The position numbers were made by a program, and so were the translations under genes. Below the pieces are notes generated by a model. The model was not told the DNA's origin and ran no database searches. It saw nothing but the letters and a program-made list of their open reading frames with translations. Positions 17,318 to 26,667 of a DNA stretch of 64,000 nt are shown in pieces. Each line of letters opens with the position of its first letter. The stretch's first letter is position 1. Source of the DNA: Flavobacterium hibisci (GTDB lineage: Bacteria > Bacteroidota > Bacteroidia > Flavobacteriales > Flavobacteriaceae); contig NZ_JAIQDW010000007.1 of NCBI RefSeq assembly GCF_020026925.1, positions 145,533 through 209,532 of the forward strand, read 5' to 3'.

Positions 17318-18205
17318 TTAGGACTTTATTCTTTTTAATACCCTTAGAAAAAATAATTTCCAAAAACTGTTTTTATTAATACCTTTTTCGTTAAAATAAA
17401 AAACATTCGGTATGGGATAAATTACTTCTTTGTTTTTACATAATCTTTTATATTTAATAAGATCATAAAAAAGACACTCTATCTTATTAGCATAGATTAT
17501 TAAGCCGTTATCCCATCTAATTTTATCTGTCATTGTTTGAAATAGATAAAATTCAAAAAGAGGTTTTAATCTTCCTTCCGCCTCAGCTTTTCGAACTACA
17601 TGTGTCATGCTGTGTATATGGTTTGTATAATTAAAAATTGTTCTTCCTGGCACGTGCAATTCATGAAATAAAAAAGAACATTCATCAAAACCTAAGTATT
17701 TGGGGTTAGAGAAAACATTTTTATAATCCTTGCTTTCCATAAATAATTTTTTGACAAAATCATTATTCCGATATAAACAAAAAGTACCTGTAACAAAGTA
17801 CTCACTAGCACTGATTAGATCATATTCATTTAAGGTCTCTGAATCAATAAAGCCTCTAATATCACCATATACCATATCGATATCGGTATGCCCCCAAAAA
17901 TCATATTTTTTAAGGAAATCTTCAAAAAGAAATCCAAATGCTGGTTTCAAATCACATATTTTGTAAGGCTCCGTAAAATTGAGATTAATCCCTAGTTTTA
18001 AAGATGCTTGAGATTTTAATTCCTGAAAGGCCTTATGTATTACAGTAACATTACAAGGTCTCGCACAAATCTCCTCAACATTATCTGTAACAATTATGAA
18101 ATCTATCGTCGGATTATAGCTACATGATTTTATGAAATATGGAAAATACCATGGATAATTCCCGTACCAACATGTAATTAATGCTATAGAATGTTCAATT
18201 TTCAT
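17318..18205 (-). CDS. DUF6625-type putative glycosyltransferase, short form, 295 aa
   Basis: Same core as the two longer DUF6625 proteins: IALITCWYGNYPWYFPYFIK, KICDLKPAFGFLF, DFWGHTDIDMVYG with D108-I-D110, and IRWDNGLI. It lacks their C-terminal 110 residues. Its start overlaps the 3' end of the gene at 18195 by 11 bases, so the two are co-translated. The sequence is clearly distinct from the two long paralogues, suggesting a different sugar or acceptor. Predicted cytoplasmic. The enzymatic role is inferred from family and DxD only. Confidence 0.75.
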   Translation of the reverse strand: MKIEHSIALITCWYGNYPWYFPYFIKSCSYNPTIDFIIVTDNVEEICARPCNVTVIHKAFQELKSQASLKLGINLNFTEPYKICDLKPAFGFLFEDFLKKYDFWGHTDIDMVYGDIRGFIDSETLNEYDLISASEYFVTGTFCLYRNNDFVKKLFMESKDYKNVFSNPKYLGFDECSFLFHELHVPGRTIFNYTNHIHSMTHVVRKAEAEGRLKPLFEFYLFQTMTDKIRWDNGLIIYANKIECLFYDLIKYKRLCKNKEVIYPIPNVFYFNEKGINKNSFWKLFFLRVLKRIKS

Positions 18206-19403
18206 TCGATTCTAGTATTGTATAAGAAATTGAAAATCCATCATAAGCAATAATTTGGAATGATTTTTCATTCCCTTTAAACTCAAATATGCCATTTAAA
18301 CCTTTTGCAAAGAAAAAATTTTTAAAAAAAATAAGTTGATACAATTCATATTCGTTAGAATACATGAATTTAAGACAATTGTATTGGTTTTCGTCTTTGC
18401 TTATAATAATATTGTTTTTACTAAGAATATTAAAATATATTCCTTCATTCAACATTTTACATCTATTTTTTAAAAAATATATAGATAAAAATACAGCTAT
18501 TTTTTTATTTAACTCCCACCAGAATGGTACTATGTAATCAGTATAAAAAAAATGCAAGTAACTTTTTAAGGAATTATTTTTTCTAAAGCTATACTTATCT
18601 ATATAAAATATATTTGGAATTTCATCCCACGTGAAATCTTTGTTTGAAAAAAAATTATTTTTATAATTTTGTAGATGATATAACAATATTTCAAATTTAT
18701 TATTATAAGAAAATAAACCATTGTCCCATTTCATTTTGCCAGGGTTGCCATCACAAACAAACAAATCAAAATGAATTTTTAGATTTCCTTTTTCTTCTTC
18801 TTTTAAAATAATATGTTGCATAGTTTCTATTTCGCATTCCAGTTTAAAAATATCATGCCTTTCAACAATAGTGGTTTGTTCAAAGTTAGTTTCATCAAAA
18901 CCAAAATATCGTAAATTAGTAAATACTTTTTTATAATCTTTACTTTTTTCAAATAAGGAATTTATGTAGTTTGTATTTCTAAATAGCATGCAACATGCTG
19001 TTATATAGTCATTTCTAACGCAAATAACATCGTAGGAATCCAACATTTGTTCATTCATAAATTCTCTGATTCTTCCATACACTACATCTATATCAGTAAT
19101 TCCCCAAAAATCATAATTATGCAAATAATCTGAAAACAAGAGGCCAAACGCAGGCTTAAATTCGCATAACTTATAAGGTCTTTTTATATCTATTTCAAAA
19201 CCAATTTTTTGGGTGGCTAATTTATTAAACTGTTCTAATGAAAATGGAATAATTTTAACGTTATCTGGTATAGCATTCATATATTCAGCATCGGAAAAAA
19301 TAAAAAAATCAATGGTTGGATTAGCGATACAAGATTTAATAAAAAAAGGAAAGTACCAAGGAAACTCTCCAAAGAAAGAATTAATTAAGGCAACTTTTTT
19401 CAT
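18195..19403 (-). CDS. DUF6625-type putative glycosyltransferase, long form, 402 aa
   Basis: Paralogue of the gene at 10938. The start is nearly identical (MKKVALINSFFGEFPWYFPF against MKKISLINIFIGEFPWFFKL), D104-I-D106 sits at the same place in DFWGITDIDVVYG, and the C-terminal domain begins with LNEGIYFNILSK. It is the first gene of a two-gene minus-strand operon with the short form. Two long copies and one short copy within 8.5 kb, flanking the peptide gene, suggest local duplication and specialised sugar transfer steps. It could instead belong to a surface-polysaccharide pathway, but no wzx, wzy or nucleotide-sugar genes are here. Confidence 0.75.
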   Translation of the reverse strand: MKKVALINSFFGEFPWYFPFFIKSCIANPTIDFFIFSDAEYMNAIPDNVKIIPFSLEQFNKLATQKIGFEIDIKRPYKLCEFKPAFGLLFSDYLHNYDFWGITDIDVVYGRIREFMNEQMLDSYDVICVRNDYITACCMLFRNTNYINSLFEKSKDYKKVFTNLRYFGFDETNFEQTTIVERHDIFKLECEIETMQHIILKEEEKGNLKIHFDLFVCDGNPGKMKWDNGLFSYNNKFEILLYHLQNYKNNFFSNKDFTWDEIPNIFYIDKYSFRKNNSLKSYLHFFYTDYIVPFWWELNKKIAVFLSIYFLKNRCKMLNEGIYFNILSKNNIIISKDENQYNCLKFMYSNEYELYQLIFFKNFFFAKGLNGIFEFKGNEKSFQIIAYDGFSISYTILESNEN

Positions 19404-19817
19404 ATATATATATTTTTGGTTTAGATAGAATTTAGCTTTAAGAGCAACAGCTACACCATTATTACAATTCCGTGGTTTAATATTCTTTTAAATGAAAGTT
19501 TACATATAATTTAATAAAGTTGAACCATGTGCCCGTAGGTTAAAAATTTATCAAATTAGTAATTTTGTTATAAAATTCAAAAATAAAATTAACACATACG
19601 TTGGTTAAATAAATGTTAAACAACAGTTTTAAATTATATTTTCGTTAAAAGTAAAACTTATATCTGCAGTAGACGTGAGTTAATATTAACAAAACTACTT
19701 TTACAAACTAATTGTTTGTATTAATAAAAAATAATGATATTGGACTATAATTCTGAAATTTGAACAGGTATTCGATATAGTCAGCCAGAGACAATAAAGC
19801 TTTGGATAATAGCGACA

Positions 19818-19910
19818 CTGTCCGAAAAAGTGTGTATGTTTAAAAATAACGGGGTTTGACTTTTTTATCAAACCCCGTTATTTTTAAATTTAAACTGACC
19901 ACCAGTTCCG
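19818..19910. repeat. Relic of insertion-sequence end with perfect 21-bp hairpin
   Basis: A 21-bp perfect inverted repeat (19839-19859 with 19868-19888) has arms centred on AACGGGGTTTGA. It is preceded by CACTGTCCGAAAAAGTGTGT, which resembles terminal repeats of IS256-like elements as I remember them. It is followed at 19896 by TGACCACC, like an IS21-type end. No transposase lies nearby, so this is a remnant. The hairpin could also act as a two-way terminator. Confidence 0.4.
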
Positions 19911-20316
19911 TCTAAAAGTAATTACTACTCAAAGGTCAAACTGTCTTCATAGATCATTATTGTTAGGTAATATAGATTTTATAATTTTAAATCTCTCAAA
20001 TTATGAATTAGGTGAAAGTTGTGCAAAATTAAAAATCGTTTCTTTTGTACATTTTTTTTACTATATTAAAATATTTTACTCTAATCATACTCTAAAATGA
20101 TGTATTCTGATTGATTACACATATTATATCTGAGCCAGATTAGGACGAAACATTTTTGTCATACAAAACACGTAGTTATACCTGACAATACTTTAATTAT
20201 CTAATTTTATATACTTAAGTAAAAATAAAATTTATGAAATATGCTTTGGTATTTGTCATCAGACATAAATAAAAAAAGATTGGATTTGTTATATAATTTC
20301 TGAATCTATTCAATAA

Positions 20317-20541
20317 ATTCAAAATCTTCAATGTTTTAATCCAAATATTGTAAAACTACCAAAAACACAATATCCTGGAGTTATAAATCCTACAGCTATC
20401 ATGAAGCCAAGGTATGTTAAAGAAAATATAAGCGAATTCAAAATAGTAAATATTCCAAATTTAAATATGACAGGTAATTTTAATCGTGTGCCACAAAATT
20501 TCCAATTTGAAGTTCGTGGCAATTTTATGGCAAATCTGTAA
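20317..20541 (+). pseudogene. Unrecognised coding remnant
   Basis: An open frame of 74 codons without a good start reads like real protein (FNPNIVKLPKTQYPG, then ISEFKIVNIPNLNMTGNFNR, then a stop after GNFMANL). An upstream in-frame stop at 20314 removes the beginning. No family recognised. Probably the 3' end of a gene lost by deletion. Low confidence because it rests on composition only. Confidence 0.3.
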
Positions 20542-20958
20542 GGCTTAGCCTTGCTGGTGCGTTAAGAACACGGAAATACCTTTGCTTCTGAAATGAGACA
20601 AAAGCATACTGGTTATTGAATGTAAAAATGAAGGCGAAGCAATTGTATTTGGTAAACTGCAAATGAGAATTAGAATAATACATGTCCTTATGCAAAAGGT
20701 AATTAACCCGCGCAGAATCTAGTGATCTTGAAATCTTTTTTTTTTAGAATATAAGGTACTAAAAAACAAATGGAAAGAGTATATTGTCCTAGAATTAGGT
20801 CTTAATTTGTAGGTCTAAGTAACCAATAGCTATCGTTCTGTAAAACCTTGTTTTCAGAAGTTAAAAATACACCCCCTGTATTTCATGAAGATCTTAACCA
20901 ATACTATAATTGTATTTGATATGAGCAAACAATATGTTTCATTAATAAAAATTTAAGA

Positions 20959-23900
20959 ATGGCAATAAACTGGAACAATATACGTCCGTTAAATAACAGT
21001 CTAAATGATGGCTTTGAAGAACTAGTATGCCAGCTGGCTTCACGAGAAATTTTAGTCGGCCAGGATAAATTTTGGAGAATGGGTAAACCAGATGGTGGAA
21101 AAGAATGTTATTGGGTTCTAAAAAATGGCGACTTGTTCATGTGGCAGGCAAAATATTTTACAACAAGCCTTTCTGCTACTCAATGGACAGAAATTGACAA
21201 ATCAGTAACTACTGCAATCAATAACCATCCAAAAATTAAAAGATACTCTATTGCGATACCCATTGATATGCCAGACGGCAAGGTCAATGGGAAAAAGTCA
21301 ATGTTGGACAAATGGAAGTTAAAAATCCAGGAATGGATTGATTATGCTAAAACAAAAGATATTGACCTGAAATTTGATTTCTGGGGTAGTTCCGAACTCA
21401 TCACAAGACTTTCCAAAAAGGAAAATGAAGGCCTAAAATACTTCTGGTTTAATCAGGAGGAATTTCTTGATACATGGTTTAACTATAAAAATCAGGAAAG
21501 CACAACAGCTTTGGGAGCAAGATACACAAAGGATTTGAACGTAGAATTGCCAATAGCTAAAATTTTTGATGGTATTGCCAGAGATGAAAACTTCAAAAAA
21601 CAATCAGATGAGAGGTATGCTAATTTTATAGAAAAATACCGTGATATCAGGATTACTACTGAAAATGAAATTATCAAAGAAAGCATTGAAATATTAGATA
21701 CTATAGTCAATAAAATCAAAAAGGACTATAAGGAAATAGATTTTGAGGGACGTGAAAATTTAGGTTTTGATACTATTATTGAAAGTTTAGAAGCTGCATA
21801 CGATCCTACGGAGAAAGTACTGAGAGGCTTTTATGCCATGAGGTCTGAAAAAGAAAAGAATACTGAACGTCACCCTTACACCCGTCCGTTCTCAACAGAA
21901 ATTGATGTTATAGGAAAGTTCAGTTTTGCAATAAGTGAATATAAGGATTTTTTAACAGGCGACACAGTGTTTCTTGCTAATCATCCCTACCTGCTTTTGA
22001 TGGGAGAAGCTGGAATCGGAAAATCTCATTTATTTGCTGACCTTGTAAAAACCAGAAGTGAAAAACAGCAGAAAAGCCTTTTCCTTCTTGGCGAAAATTT
22101 TTCTAATAGAGATTTGCCTTGGACACAAATCCTACGCAACCAGTTAAGAATTAACGGAATTGATGAGCTCGTTTTTTTAAATGCGCTTAATGCTCAGGCT
22201 GAAAGTGCTCAAAAGAGAACTGTAATCTTTATAGACGCAATTAATGAAGGAGAAGGTGTGTCAATATGGCCTAATCGTTTAAAGTCATTTATAGACTCCG
22301 TGAAATCATTTCCATGGCTTGGCCTTGTATTGAGTCTGCGTTCTTCGTATGAGCGATTAATTGCACCTGATGCAAAATTTGACGAATCTGTTATTCTGAA
22401 AGTACAGCATGAAGGATTCGCTAACTACGAATACGAAGCAACTAAACGTTTTTTCGATTTTTACGGTATCATCGAGCCGGGAACACCTATATTGAACCCT
22501 GAATTTCATAATCCGCTTTTTTTAAAACTGTTCTGCAAATCAATCCAGGCAAAAGGATTAACACAGATACCCGCAGGTGTGGACGGTATTACTTCCATAA
22601 TAGACTTTTATATGGACAGCATCAATGCAAAACTTTCTGCAGCTACCGAGCTGCATTATGATCTAAGCAGGAAATTGGTGCACAAGGCAGTCAATGCAGT
22701 ACTGTCTCAGATGGTAGATTCAGATCAGGAATTTCTTTCCTATGATGATGCCAATACGACAATAGACTCTATTTTTTCAGGCAATTGTTATAAGCCTGAA
22801 CCATTCTTAAAAAAACTGCTTTCTGAAGGTGTTTTCAACAAAGACATGCTATGGTCGGATGACGGTAAAGAATTTGAAGTAATATATTTTGCCTACCAAA
22901 AATTCCAAGATCATCTTACGGTTTCCATGCTGCTGGATAAGTATTTGGATACAGAAAACCCGAAAGAGTCTTTTGAAAAAGGCAAGCTTTACAAATTGGT
23001 CAAGGACAATGTGGCGTGCTGGAAAAATCAAAACTTGATCGAGGCTTTGGCAATACAACTTCCTGAAAGGACTGGCAAAGAAATATTTGAGCTCGCTGAA
23101 CATACCAAACCATATTATCAAATAGCAGATGCTTTTTTAAATTCCCTGATATGGCGAAAATCCGATAGTGTTGGTGATGCTTCTAAAGATTTTGTGAATG
23201 ATGTAATCGCTGACGACGAGGAATTATTCCATCGGTTTTTAGGTACAGTGATATCAGCATCAATGAAACCGGAATTTTATTTTAATGCGGAAAGTTTGCA
23301 TAACTTTTTAAGTGGCTTTACAATGGCAGATAGAGATGAAATCTGGACAACATATCTTCAGAATAAATATAGCGATAAAAGCAGTACTAATGCTGTAAGC
23401 CGATTAATAGATTGGGCGTGGAAAGATGATGGCAAATCACATGTTTCTGACAACGCAATGATATTAGCGTGCACAACTCTCACATGGTTTTTATGCAGCT
23501 CAAATCGTTACCTTCGAGATGCTGCGACCAAAGCACTAATCTGTTTGCTTGAAAAGCGTATAGATTTGATTTCTGAACTTTTAGAGAAGTTTAAAGATGT
23601 TAATGATCCCTATATATCTGAAAGATTGTATGCCGTTGCATATGGATGTGTATTACGATCGGGAAACAGTCTGTCGTTGATGGAATTGTGCAACTATATC
23701 TATGACAACATTTTCAACAAGGATATGGTGATACCCAACATTTTGTTGCGTGACTATGCCAGAGGTGTGATTGAATTTGCATTACACGAACATTTAAAAT
23801 TAGATTTCGATCTTGCTAAAGTCAGGCCTCCCTATAAAAGCCAGAAGCTTCCTGCAAAATTTCCTTCCAACAAAGAAATCGATGATAAGTTTGAGCCCGA

Positions 23901-25215
23901 TGGTGAAGAAGGACACTTCGGCAAAGGTCAATGGGGTGCTACGGCAATTCTTAGATCTATGACTACCGAGTACGGTAGAAAGACTGCCGGTTATGGGGAC
24001 TTCGGCAGATACGTATTCCAAAGAGCATTCAGCAGTTGGAAAGTAGATTACGACGGATTAAGCAATTATGCTGTCGAGAGTATTTTTGAACTGGGCTATG
24101 ATCCCAAAATATTTAGTGATTTTGACAGCAATCAGGGATCAGGGAGAGGTGGTGGTCACAAAGAGCGGATGGGAAAAAAGTACCAATGGATAGTGTTCAA
24201 TGAATTGTTAGCAAGGGTGTCAGACCAGTGTGAGCTTTTTGATGAATCCCAATGGGATGAAAAAGGGAAAACACTCTCCTACGATGGACCATGGTACCCA
24301 AATGTAAGAGACATTGACCCAAGTATGATAATCAAAGAAACCAAGGCCGAGCGTTATAAAAAGTACACTCACAATTGGTGGTTCAATACGAATTTCAATT
24401 CATTTGATGGCCAAGTAAAAGATTGGCTTATAGCAAAAGATAATCTACCTATACTTTCGGATATATTAGAAGTTACTGATCCTGATGGCAATAATTGGCT
24501 GTGGCTTGATATTGATTTGAATTGGACCGAACCTGAAACCCTTGGCGAAGATAAATACGGCAGCGTTAAAAAAAAACTCGCATATTGGATATCAAGTTAT
24601 CTTGTCCACAGAAGCGAGCTTGTAAAGATTGAAAAAAAATTCAAAGGAGATTTTTACCGCAGCGACTTACCTGAAATCAGGACAATGACGAATGTTTTTT
24701 CCAGGGAATATTACTGGTCTGCAGCCTTTGCGTTTCATAATAAACCCTATTATAGTGGTGAGGATTGGATTGAAGTGTACAGCAGAAAAAATAGTAAGCT
24801 TATTGGAGAATTTCACAGAACCAGTGAATATTTTTTATGGGAGGAGGAATACGACTGTTCTAAAAACGATTCCATTTATTATCACAAGCCAGTTCAGAAA
24901 ATTAAGGAAGGACTTGAACTGAAGTTTTCCAAGAATGAAGGAGAGTTTTTAGATGGCAACGGCGAGCTTGTTTGTTTTGATCCGTCAGTCAATAATAAAA
25001 GCCTTACTGGATTGCTAATAAGGAAAGATAAGTTGATCGAATGGCTTGAAAAGGAAGACCTTGTCTTACTATGGAATGTCAAGGGCGAAAAACAAGTAAT
25101 TGGAAATAAGCATTGGAAAAAAGGAGAGTATTTAGGACAACTTCAAATATCAGGATTGTATAAATTAGAGAATGATGAAATCACTGGGAAAATGGAATTC
25201 TTGACAACTAGATAA
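20959..25215 (+). CDS. Avs-like STAND NTPase with N-terminal PD-(D/E)XK nuclease, 1418 aa
   Basis: Predicted anti-phage sensor-effector. Residues 1-130 form an Mrr/Cap4-like nuclease: GFEELVCQLA (Glu20/21), then D45-GGKE49, then Q63-A-K65 in MWQAKYF. The central STAND NTPase has Walker A GEAGIGKS (about 349-356) and Walker B VIFIDAINEGE (about 421-431). The long C-terminal half (from about 600) is helical repeats followed by a conserved module with GKKYQWIVFNELLARVSD and a final LLWNVKGEKQVIG. The gene at 30714 shares all these parts. Avs proteins use the C-terminal region to bind phage terminase or portal, then oligomerise and activate the nuclease; that mode is assumed here. Followed after 156 bases by the HEPN gene. 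Confidence 0.82.
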   Translation: MAINWNNIRPLNNSLNDGFEELVCQLASREILVGQDKFWRMGKPDGGKECYWVLKNGDLFMWQAKYFTTSLSATQWTEIDKSVTTAINNHPKIKRYSIAIPIDMPDGKVNGKKSMLDKWKLKIQEWIDYAKTKDIDLKFDFWGSSELITRLSKKENEGLKYFWFNQEEFLDTWFNYKNQESTTALGARYTKDLNVELPIAKIFDGIARDENFKKQSDERYANFIEKYRDIRITTENEIIKESIEILDTIVNKIKKDYKEIDFEGRENLGFDTIIESLEAAYDPTEKVLRGFYAMRSEKEKNTERHPYTRPFSTEIDVIGKFSFAISEYKDFLTGDTVFLANHPYLLLMGEAGIGKSHLFADLVKTRSEKQQKSLFLLGENFSNRDLPWTQILRNQLRINGIDELVFLNALNAQAESAQKRTVIFIDAINEGEGVSIWPNRLKSFIDSVKSFPWLGLVLSLRSSYERLIAPDAKFDESVILKVQHEGFANYEYEATKRFFDFYGIIEPGTPILNPEFHNPLFLKLFCKSIQAKGLTQIPAGVDGITSIIDFYMDSINAKLSAATELHYDLSRKLVHKAVNAVLSQMVDSDQEFLSYDDANTTIDSIFSGNCYKPEPFLKKLLSEGVFNKDMLWSDDGKEFEVIYFAYQKFQDHLTVSMLLDKYLDTENPKESFEKGKLYKLVKDNVACWKNQNLIEALAIQLPERTGKEIFELAEHTKPYYQIADAFLNSLIWRKSDSVGDASKDFVNDVIADDEELFHRFLGTVISASMKPEFYFNAESLHNFLSGFTMADRDEIWTTYLQNKYSDKSSTNAVSRLIDWAWKDDGKSHVSDNAMILACTTLTWFLCSSNRYLRDAATKALICLLEKRIDLISELLEKFKDVNDPYISERLYAVAYGCVLRSGNSLSLMELCNYIYDNIFNKDMVIPNILLRDYARGVIEFALHEHLKLDFDLAKVRPPYKSQKLPAKFPSNKEIDDKFEPDGEEGHFGKGQWGATAILRSMTTEYGRKTAGYGDFGRYVFQRAFSSWKVDYDGLSNYAVESIFELGYDPKIFSDFDSNQGSGRGGGHKERMGKKYQWIVFNELLARVSDQCELFDESQWDEKGKTLSYDGPWYPNVRDIDPSMIIKETKAERYKKYTHNWWFNTNFNSFDGQVKDWLIAKDNLPILSDILEVTDPDGNNWLWLDIDLNWTEPETLGEDKYGSVKKKLAYWISSYLVHRSELVKIEKKFKGDFYRSDLPEIRTMTNVFSREYYWSAAFAFHNKPYYSGEDWIEVYSRKNSKLIGEFHRTSEYFLWEEEYDCSKNDSIYYHKPVQKIKEGLELKFSKNEGEFLDGNGELVCFDPSVNNKSLTGLLIRKDKLIEWLEKEDLVLLWNVKGEKQVIGNKHWKKGEYLGQLQISGLYKLENDEITGKMEFLTTR

Positions 25216-25371
25216 TATATCAACTGAAAAGCTATTTTGAAATGAGATTTAAATTAGAAAAAGATGCACCCTTTGTATCATTATAATATAACATAATAAA
25301 TCAAAGTGGTAGCAACGTTACTTTTTGAAAAATTAATAACTTTCATAAACCTAAAACAAACTTGAATTGAT

Positions 25372-26337
25372 ATGAAAATTTTGAAGAATGCAGTAGAAGC
25401 AATCCAGATTGGGCTTGAAGATTTTAAAAACGAAGACCCACGAAGAGCACAATCTGCCATACGGAATATTTTTGCTGGAATGTTGCTTCTATTTAAAGAA
25501 AAATTACGACGTATGTCTCCAGAGAATAGTGATGAAGTATTAATAAAACAAACAATTACACCGGTACTCAATGCAAATGGAGAGTTATCTTTTCAAGGAA
25601 AAGGGAAAAAAACTGTGGATGTCCAGCAGATCAGAGAGCGATTTAAGGAGCTTGGAATTATAGTTGACTGGAAATTGATAGACGAGATAAACAATCTTCG
25701 TAACAACATCGAACATTATTATACAGATAAATCTTCATCAGTCATTAATGAAGTGGTATCAAAATCTTTTGGAATTATACGAGATTTCTGCGTTACCCAT
25801 CTTAAAGAAGAACCTAGTACGCTTATGGGACCAGTTTCGTGTGATATTTTTCTGGAGGCGGAAGAGGTTTATGAAAAGGAAAAAGAAGAGAGTGAACAAT
25901 CTCTTTTGAAAGTAGACTGGACTTATCCTATCCTTATTGAGGCAATTAGGAACATACGTTCTCCATCATGTAAATCAGATTTAATTCATGCACAAGATAT
26001 TCATATATATACACCAAGTGAAGCTCTTCCTTTATGGTGTAAAAAATGTAATAAAGAATTCGATTTAGCAGATGTAATTGAGGAATGTATTACTGAAGAA
26101 CTTGCTGCTGAAGCATATCTTGCTGTAGTTGATGGTGGTAATGATCCCTACACAGAATGTCCAGAATGTGGACAATCAACATTTGTTTTTTCAGAAGAAT
26201 GTTGCCTGGCTTGTGGTTATCAGCAAGAAAGTAAGACTTGTTTAGTTTGTGGAACTTACTTAGATACTGAAGAAGCATATAATGGAGACATCTGTTCTTA
26301 TCATAAATGGGTATGGGAAAAGGCTGACCGTGATTAG
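25372..26337 (+). CDS. HEPN-like/zinc-ribbon protein, 321 aa
   Basis: The N-terminal 150 residues are helical and contain NNLRNNIEHYY, with R110-x4-H115 fitting the HEPN RNase motif Rx4-6H. The C-terminal 100 residues hold four CxxC knuckles (C223/C226, C263/C266, C278/C281, C290/C293) plus Cys308, so one or two zinc ribbons. HEPN proteins in defence islands are usually RNases or their scaffolds. It lies 156 bases after the large Avs-like gene on the same strand, so joint action is plausible. The frame continues past the TAG with protein-like sequence (see 26338), so the C-terminus may be shortened. Confidence 0.7.
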   Translation: MKILKNAVEAIQIGLEDFKNEDPRRAQSAIRNIFAGMLLLFKEKLRRMSPENSDEVLIKQTITPVLNANGELSFQGKGKKTVDVQQIRERFKELGIIVDWKLIDEINNLRNNIEHYYTDKSSSVINEVVSKSFGIIRDFCVTHLKEEPSTLMGPVSCDIFLEAEEVYEKEKEESEQSLLKVDWTYPILIEAIRNIRSPSCKSDLIHAQDIHIYTPSEALPLWCKKCNKEFDLADVIEECITEELAAEAYLAVVDGGNDPYTECPECGQSTFVFSEECCLACGYQQESKTCLVCGTYLDTEEAYNGDICSYHKWVWEKADRD

Positions 26338-26505
26338 AAACAGGTAGAATCTGCCGATAAATATGGAGATGGTTCACATGCTGGAAAACCAATATGTATT
26401 GATTAACCGGCTGACGAAATTATACTAGGCGAACGAATACATGGAAAACATGATTTCATGAATGATCCTAAAATTCCAGATTCTTCATTTTTTCAAGACT
26501 TTTAG
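26338..26505 (+). pseudogene. In-frame coding-like tail after the HEPN gene stop
   Basis: Directly after the TAG of the HEPN/zinc-ribbon gene the same frame continues with protein-like sequence (ADKYGDGSHAGKPICID, stop at 26404, then PADEIILGERIHGKH and NDPKIPDSSFFQDF) to a TAG at 26503. Either the parent gene was longer and gained nonsense mutations, or this is the remnant of a fused neighbour. No family recognised. The rest of the spacer to 26667 shows nothing else. Confidence 0.4.
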
Positions 26506-26667
26506 AAGATACTTGAATACATATTATCTTAATAATCCTAAGATTAAAAATATTGTTCAACAAACTTAATTCATCTCTCTTAGCCATTTATATGTATTTT
26601 CAATAATTAGCAGTCACAACAAATTTTAACTTTAAATTTACAGAGATTATTCACCACAACCAATAAT

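Larger units (their letters stand above)
19404..20958. other. 1.5-kb gene-poor stretch with mobile-element relics
   Basis: No intact gene. It holds a long perfect hairpin with insertion-sequence-like flanks (19818-19910) and a decayed coding segment (20317-20541). After that come only short fragments of coding-looking sequence broken by stops. The end nearest 20958 must carry the promoter of the large STAND gene, but no clear consensus is seen. Confidence 0.5.

Noticed and set aside
21492..21719. Minus-strand ORFs inside the large STAND, KAP and TonB genes
   Set aside because: They are shadows of long plus or minus genes with clear domain motifs.
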